The notes under the pieces are model-generated. The model was not told where the DNA came from, ran no database searches, and saw only the letters and a list, made by a program, of their open reading frames with translations. Shown here piece after piece: positions 53,107 through 55,778 of a stretch of 55,778 bases of DNA. The translations under genes and the position numbers were made by a program. How positions within the stretch are numbered: the stretch's first letter is position 1; each line of letters starts with the position of its first letter. Source of the stretch: Lysobacter dokdonensis DS-58 (GTDB lineage: Bacteria; Pseudomonadota; Gammaproteobacteria; Xanthomonadales; Xanthomonadaceae); the NCBI RefSeq assembly GCF_000770795.1, contig NZ_JRKJ01000017.1, forward strand, positions 1 through 55,778. The letters are read 5' to 3'.

Positions 53107-55224
53107 ATGTCGATGACCCCGGACGATGCGCGGTTCTTCCTGCGGCGCGCCGTCGGCCTGGCCGTGCGCGGCGTGGCGAGCCTGCGCACCCGCGGGTGGT
53201 CGGCGACGCTGGCGCAGGCAAGGCTGCGGTTCGCGCGGCCCGCGATGCCGGAGACGGCGCCGCTGTACCGGCCGCAGGCCACGCCGTTCGCCCCGTTCGC
53301 GTTGCCCGACACCCTGCACGTCGCCGGCGCGGCGCCGCGCGCGAGCATCGTCATTCCCGTGTACGGCCAGTTCGCGAGGACGCTCGCGTGCCTGCGGGCG
53401 CTGGCGGCGCATCCCCCGACCGCCCACGCCGAGGTGATCGTCGTCGACGATGGCTCGACGGACGAGACGCCCGACGCCCTGCCCCGCATCGACGGCCTGC
53501 GCTACCACCGCCGCGCGCACAACGGCGGCTTCATCGCCGCATGCAACGACGGCGCGTCGCTCGCGCGCGGCGACTACGTCGTGTTCCTCAACAACGACAC
53601 GATCCCGCAGCCGGGCTGGCTCGATGCCTTGCTCGGCACGTTCGACGCGCATGCGAACGTCGGCCTGGCAGGCGCGCAATTGCGCTCGCCGGACGGGCGC
53701 TTGCAGGAGGCCGGCGGCGTGGTGTTCTCCGACGGCAGCGCGTGGAATTACGGCCGCAACGCGCATCCGATGGATTGCCGCTACGCCTACGTGCGCGATT
53801 GCGATTACGCCAGCGGCGCGGCGATCGCGCTGCCGCGCGCGTTGTTCGAGGACGTCGGCGGGTTCGCCCACGCGTACGCCCCTGCGTATTACGAAGACAC
53901 CGATCTTGCGTTCGCCGTTCGTGCGCGCGGGTTGCGGGTCGTTTACCAGCCCGACGCGGTGGTCGTGCACGATGAAGGCGGCACCGCGGGCACCGACGTG
54001 AACGTGGGCCCCAAGGCGGCGCAGGTGCGCAACCAGGCGACATTCGCCGCGCGCCGTCGCGATGCGCTCGCCGCGCACCCCGCGCCCGGCACGCTTCCCT
54101 CGCCGGCCGTGCTGCACGCGCGCCAGCCGCAGGTGTTGATCGTCGATGCGCTCACGCCGCATCCGGACCAGGATTCGGGGTCGCTGCGGCTGGTGAACCT
54201 CATGCGCCTGTTGCGCGAGGAAGGCGCGCACGTGGTGTTCCTGCCCGCCAATCCGATGCATGACGGCGATGCGACGCGCGTGTTGCAGCAACTCGGCGTG
54301 GAATGCTGGCATGCGCCGTTCGTCGGCCGCTTGCCGGCGTGGTTCCGCGAGCACGGGCGTCGCTTCGATACCGTGGTGCTGAGCCGGCATTACGTCGCCA
54401 GCGAGTTCCTGCCGCTCGTGCGCAAGCATGCGCCGCAGGCGCGGGTGGTGTTCGACACGGTGGACCTGCACTACCTGCGCGAAGGTCGCGGTGCGGAGCT
54501 CGCGAACGACACGGCGCTGAAGCACATCGCGCTGCGTACGCGCGGCCTGGAACTGGACGTGATCGCGCGCAGCGACGCCACCCTGGTCGTCAGCGATGTC
54601 GAACGCGCGCTGCTCGGGGTCGATGCGCCCGGCGCGCACGTCGAGGTGTTGTCGAACCTGCACGAGATCGCGGGCATCGGTGCGCCGTTCGCGCAGCGCG
54701 CCGATCTCGTGTTCGTCGGTGGTTTCCGTCATCCGCCGAACGTCGATGCGGTGCGGTGGTTCGTCGACACCGTCTTTCCATCGGTCCGCGCGCGTTTGCC
54801 GGGCGTGCGTTTCCATTGCATCGGCAGCAACACGCCGGAGGCGATCGCGTCGCTCGCGCTGGTCGATGGCGTCGTCGTGCACGGGCACGTGCCGGACATC
54901 GCGCCGTTCATGTGCGGCGCGCGCATCGCGGTGGCGCCGTTGCGGTTCGGCGCGGGCGTGAAGGGCAAGGTGAACCTGAGCATGGCGCACGGGCAGCCGG
55001 TCGTCGCCACGTCGTGCGCGGTGGAAGGCATGCATCTGCGCAATGGCGAGGACGTGCTGGTCGCGGACGAGGCGTCGCGGTTCGCCGATGCCGTGGTGCG
55101 GCTGTACGAAGACGAAGCATTGTGGACGCGCCTGCGCGACAACGCGCTGGCGAATGTCGAACGGCACTTTTCGCTGGATGCGGGACGCGATGTGGTGCGT
55201 CGCGTCTTGCTCGGCAAACCCTAG
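53107..55224 (+). CDS. Two-domain glycosyltransferase (GT2 + GT4 type)
   Basis: The product has 705 residues. Residues about 75-330 form a GT2-type domain: ASIVIPVYGQFARTLACL, VVDDGSTDETP, VFLNNDTIPQPGWLDALL, GAQLRSPDGRLQEAGG and YYEDTDLAFAVRARG (rhamnosyltransferase-like). After a linker, residues about 345-700 form a GT4-like domain: LIVDALTPHPDQDSGSLRL, VVFDTVDLHYLRE, GFRHPPNVDAVRWFVD and KGKVNLSMAHGQPVVATSC. Cytoplasmic, probably in O-antigen or polysaccharide synthesis. No other sugar gene is in the window. The stop overlaps the convergent TPR gene by 4 bp (CTAG). Confidence 0.88.
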   Translation: MSMTPDDARFFLRRAVGLAVRGVASLRTRGWSATLAQARLRFARPAMPETAPLYRPQATPFAPFALPDTLHVAGAAPRASIVIPVYGQFARTLACLRALAAHPPTAHAEVIVVDDGSTDETPDALPRIDGLRYHRRAHNGGFIAACNDGASLARGDYVVFLNNDTIPQPGWLDALLGTFDAHANVGLAGAQLRSPDGRLQEAGGVVFSDGSAWNYGRNAHPMDCRYAYVRDCDYASGAAIALPRALFEDVGGFAHAYAPAYYEDTDLAFAVRARGLRVVYQPDAVVVHDEGGTAGTDVNVGPKAAQVRNQATFAARRRDALAAHPAPGTLPSPAVLHARQPQVLIVDALTPHPDQDSGSLRLVNLMRLLREEGAHVVFLPANPMHDGDATRVLQQLGVECWHAPFVGRLPAWFREHGRRFDTVVLSRHYVASEFLPLVRKHAPQARVVFDTVDLHYLREGRGAELANDTALKHIALRTRGLELDVIARSDATLVVSDVERALLGVDAPGAHVEVLSNLHEIAGIGAPFAQRADLVFVGGFRHPPNVDAVRWFVDTVFPSVRARLPGVRFHCIGSNTPEAIASLALVDGVVVHGHVPDIAPFMCGARIAVAPLRFGAGVKGKVNLSMAHGQPVVATSCAVEGMHLRNGEDVLVADEASRFADAVVRLYEDEALWTRLRDNALANVERHFSLDAGRDVVRRVLLGKP

Positions 55225-55778
55225 CGCCTCGACGCCAACCGCAATCGCTCTGCGAATGCGTCGAGCCCTTCCGCATTCGGGTCCTGTGCACGCGCGGACA
55301 TCAGCGCGCGTTGCGCAGTCGCGACTTCGCCTGCGCCCAGCCGTTCCTGCCCGACAGCGATCCAGCGCAGTGCCAGGCGGTTGCGGGACTGCAGGACGCT
55401 CGCGGTGCTGTCGCCGAGTTGGTCGCGCGCATCGAGGCAGCCTTCCGCGCGGACGAGGCGATTCGCGCGCAACGAATCGTCGAAGCAGCTGCGCGCGGCG
55501 GGCAGGAGGCGGGCTTGCGCGGCGCGGACGGACGGGTCGTCGGGAGCGAGTGCGCGGGCGCGGCGGATCTGGTCGTAGGCGCTGTCGCCGGGAGGCGTGA
55601 GCAGATCTCCGCGGGCTTCGGACACCGCCGCGCCGGCGAGGAGGCGGCGGACTTCGGCCATCCGGCCGGGCGACGCGGCGCGTGGCGGCGGCAGGCGGTC
55701 GCCGCGTGCGCGCGATTGCGCGAGGTGACGTTCGGCGTCGGCGATCGCGGGCGATTTCGGGTCGATCATGCGCGCGAG
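55221..55778 (-). CDS. Repeat-containing protein, C-terminal part (5' end outside window)
   Basis: The frame is open from the right edge to a TAG at 55221-55223. An ATG at 55769 exists, but upstream codons are also open, so the start may lie beyond the window. The visible 185 residues are helical with TPR-like repetition (AGAAVSEARGDLLTPPGDSAYDQIRRARALAPDDPSVRAAQARLL; DARDQLGDSTASVLQSRNRLALRWIAVGQERLGAGEV; seen in short segments). No membrane or signal sequence is visible in this part. Family unresolved. Confidence 0.6.
   Translation of the reverse strand, partial: LARMIDPKSPAIADAERHLAQSRARGDRLPPPRAASPGRMAEVRRLLAGAAVSEARGDLLTPPGDSAYDQIRRARALAPDDPSVRAAQARLLPAARSCFDDSLRANRLVRAEGCLDARDQLGDSTASVLQSRNRLALRWIAVGQERLGAGEVATAQRALMSARAQDPNAEGLDAFAERLRLASRR

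Overview
The window is a very GC-rich chromosomal segment with dense, strongly GC3-biased genes. Gene content and order (pilGHIJ-chpA-chpB-chpC beside gshB-tonB, metK-SAH riboswitch-ahcY-metF, thiS/thiG/trmB, a yoaA-tsaB chain, rimK with its retropepsin-like partner) point to a gammaproteobacterium of the Xanthomonadaceae, most like Lysobacter. That placement is inferred from protein character, not from a search. I see no prophage, insertion sequence, integron or CRISPR array. Almost everything is core or shell genome.

Layout. 1-8.2 kb: a gene end entering from the left, a secreted two-PDZ protein, a Kv-beta-type aldo/keto reductase, a membrane diguanylate cyclase, a CNT nucleoside transporter with a PfkB kinase, dusB, and a YdjM-type membrane hydrolase. 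8.3-12.0 kb: the activated methyl cycle (metK, SAH riboswitch plus ahcY, metF). 12.1-16.4 kb: two secreted paralogues with a DUF4124-like N-terminus, ilvE, and a ColRS-like two-component system. 16.5-18.4 kb: rimB-rimK and tRNA-Gly(CCC). 18.4-22.3 kb: a GDSL autotransporter esterase, thiS, thiG and trmB. Between thiS and thiG, on the opposite strand, lies a c-di-GMP-I (GEMM) riboswitch whose transcript would run antisense through thiS into the esterase gene. 22.3-28.7 kb: an SLC13-type transporter, a Rieske protein, an FAH-family enzyme, mscL, an M28 peptidase and a novel lipoprotein. 28.4-33.0 kb: a minus-strand housekeeping chain nudE-cysQ-mazG-DUF962, diverging from bioA-rsmE. 33.0-44.9 kb: the Pil-Chp chemosensory operon that controls type IV pili. 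45.1-55.8 kb: gshB-tonB, the minus-strand chain mrcB-lpoP-yoaA-VOC-tsaB, a GT2-GT4 glycosyltransferase and a truncated repeat protein.

How the parts connect. MetK makes SAM, AhcY clears the SAH that methyltransferases leave, and MetF supplies methyl-THF. The SAH riboswitch ties ahcY expression to SAH level. The diguanylate cyclase, the c-di-GMP riboswitch in front of a surface esterase, and the Pil-Chp system all belong to surface-behaviour control. The most unusual points are the antisense riboswitch inside the thiS-thiG gap, a ChpB whose three methylesterase catalytic positions are all substituted (with no pilK in the cluster), a long Glu/Ala/Arg tandem-repeat helix in ChpA, and a recurrent exact 4-bp overlap of stop codons at convergent gene pairs.
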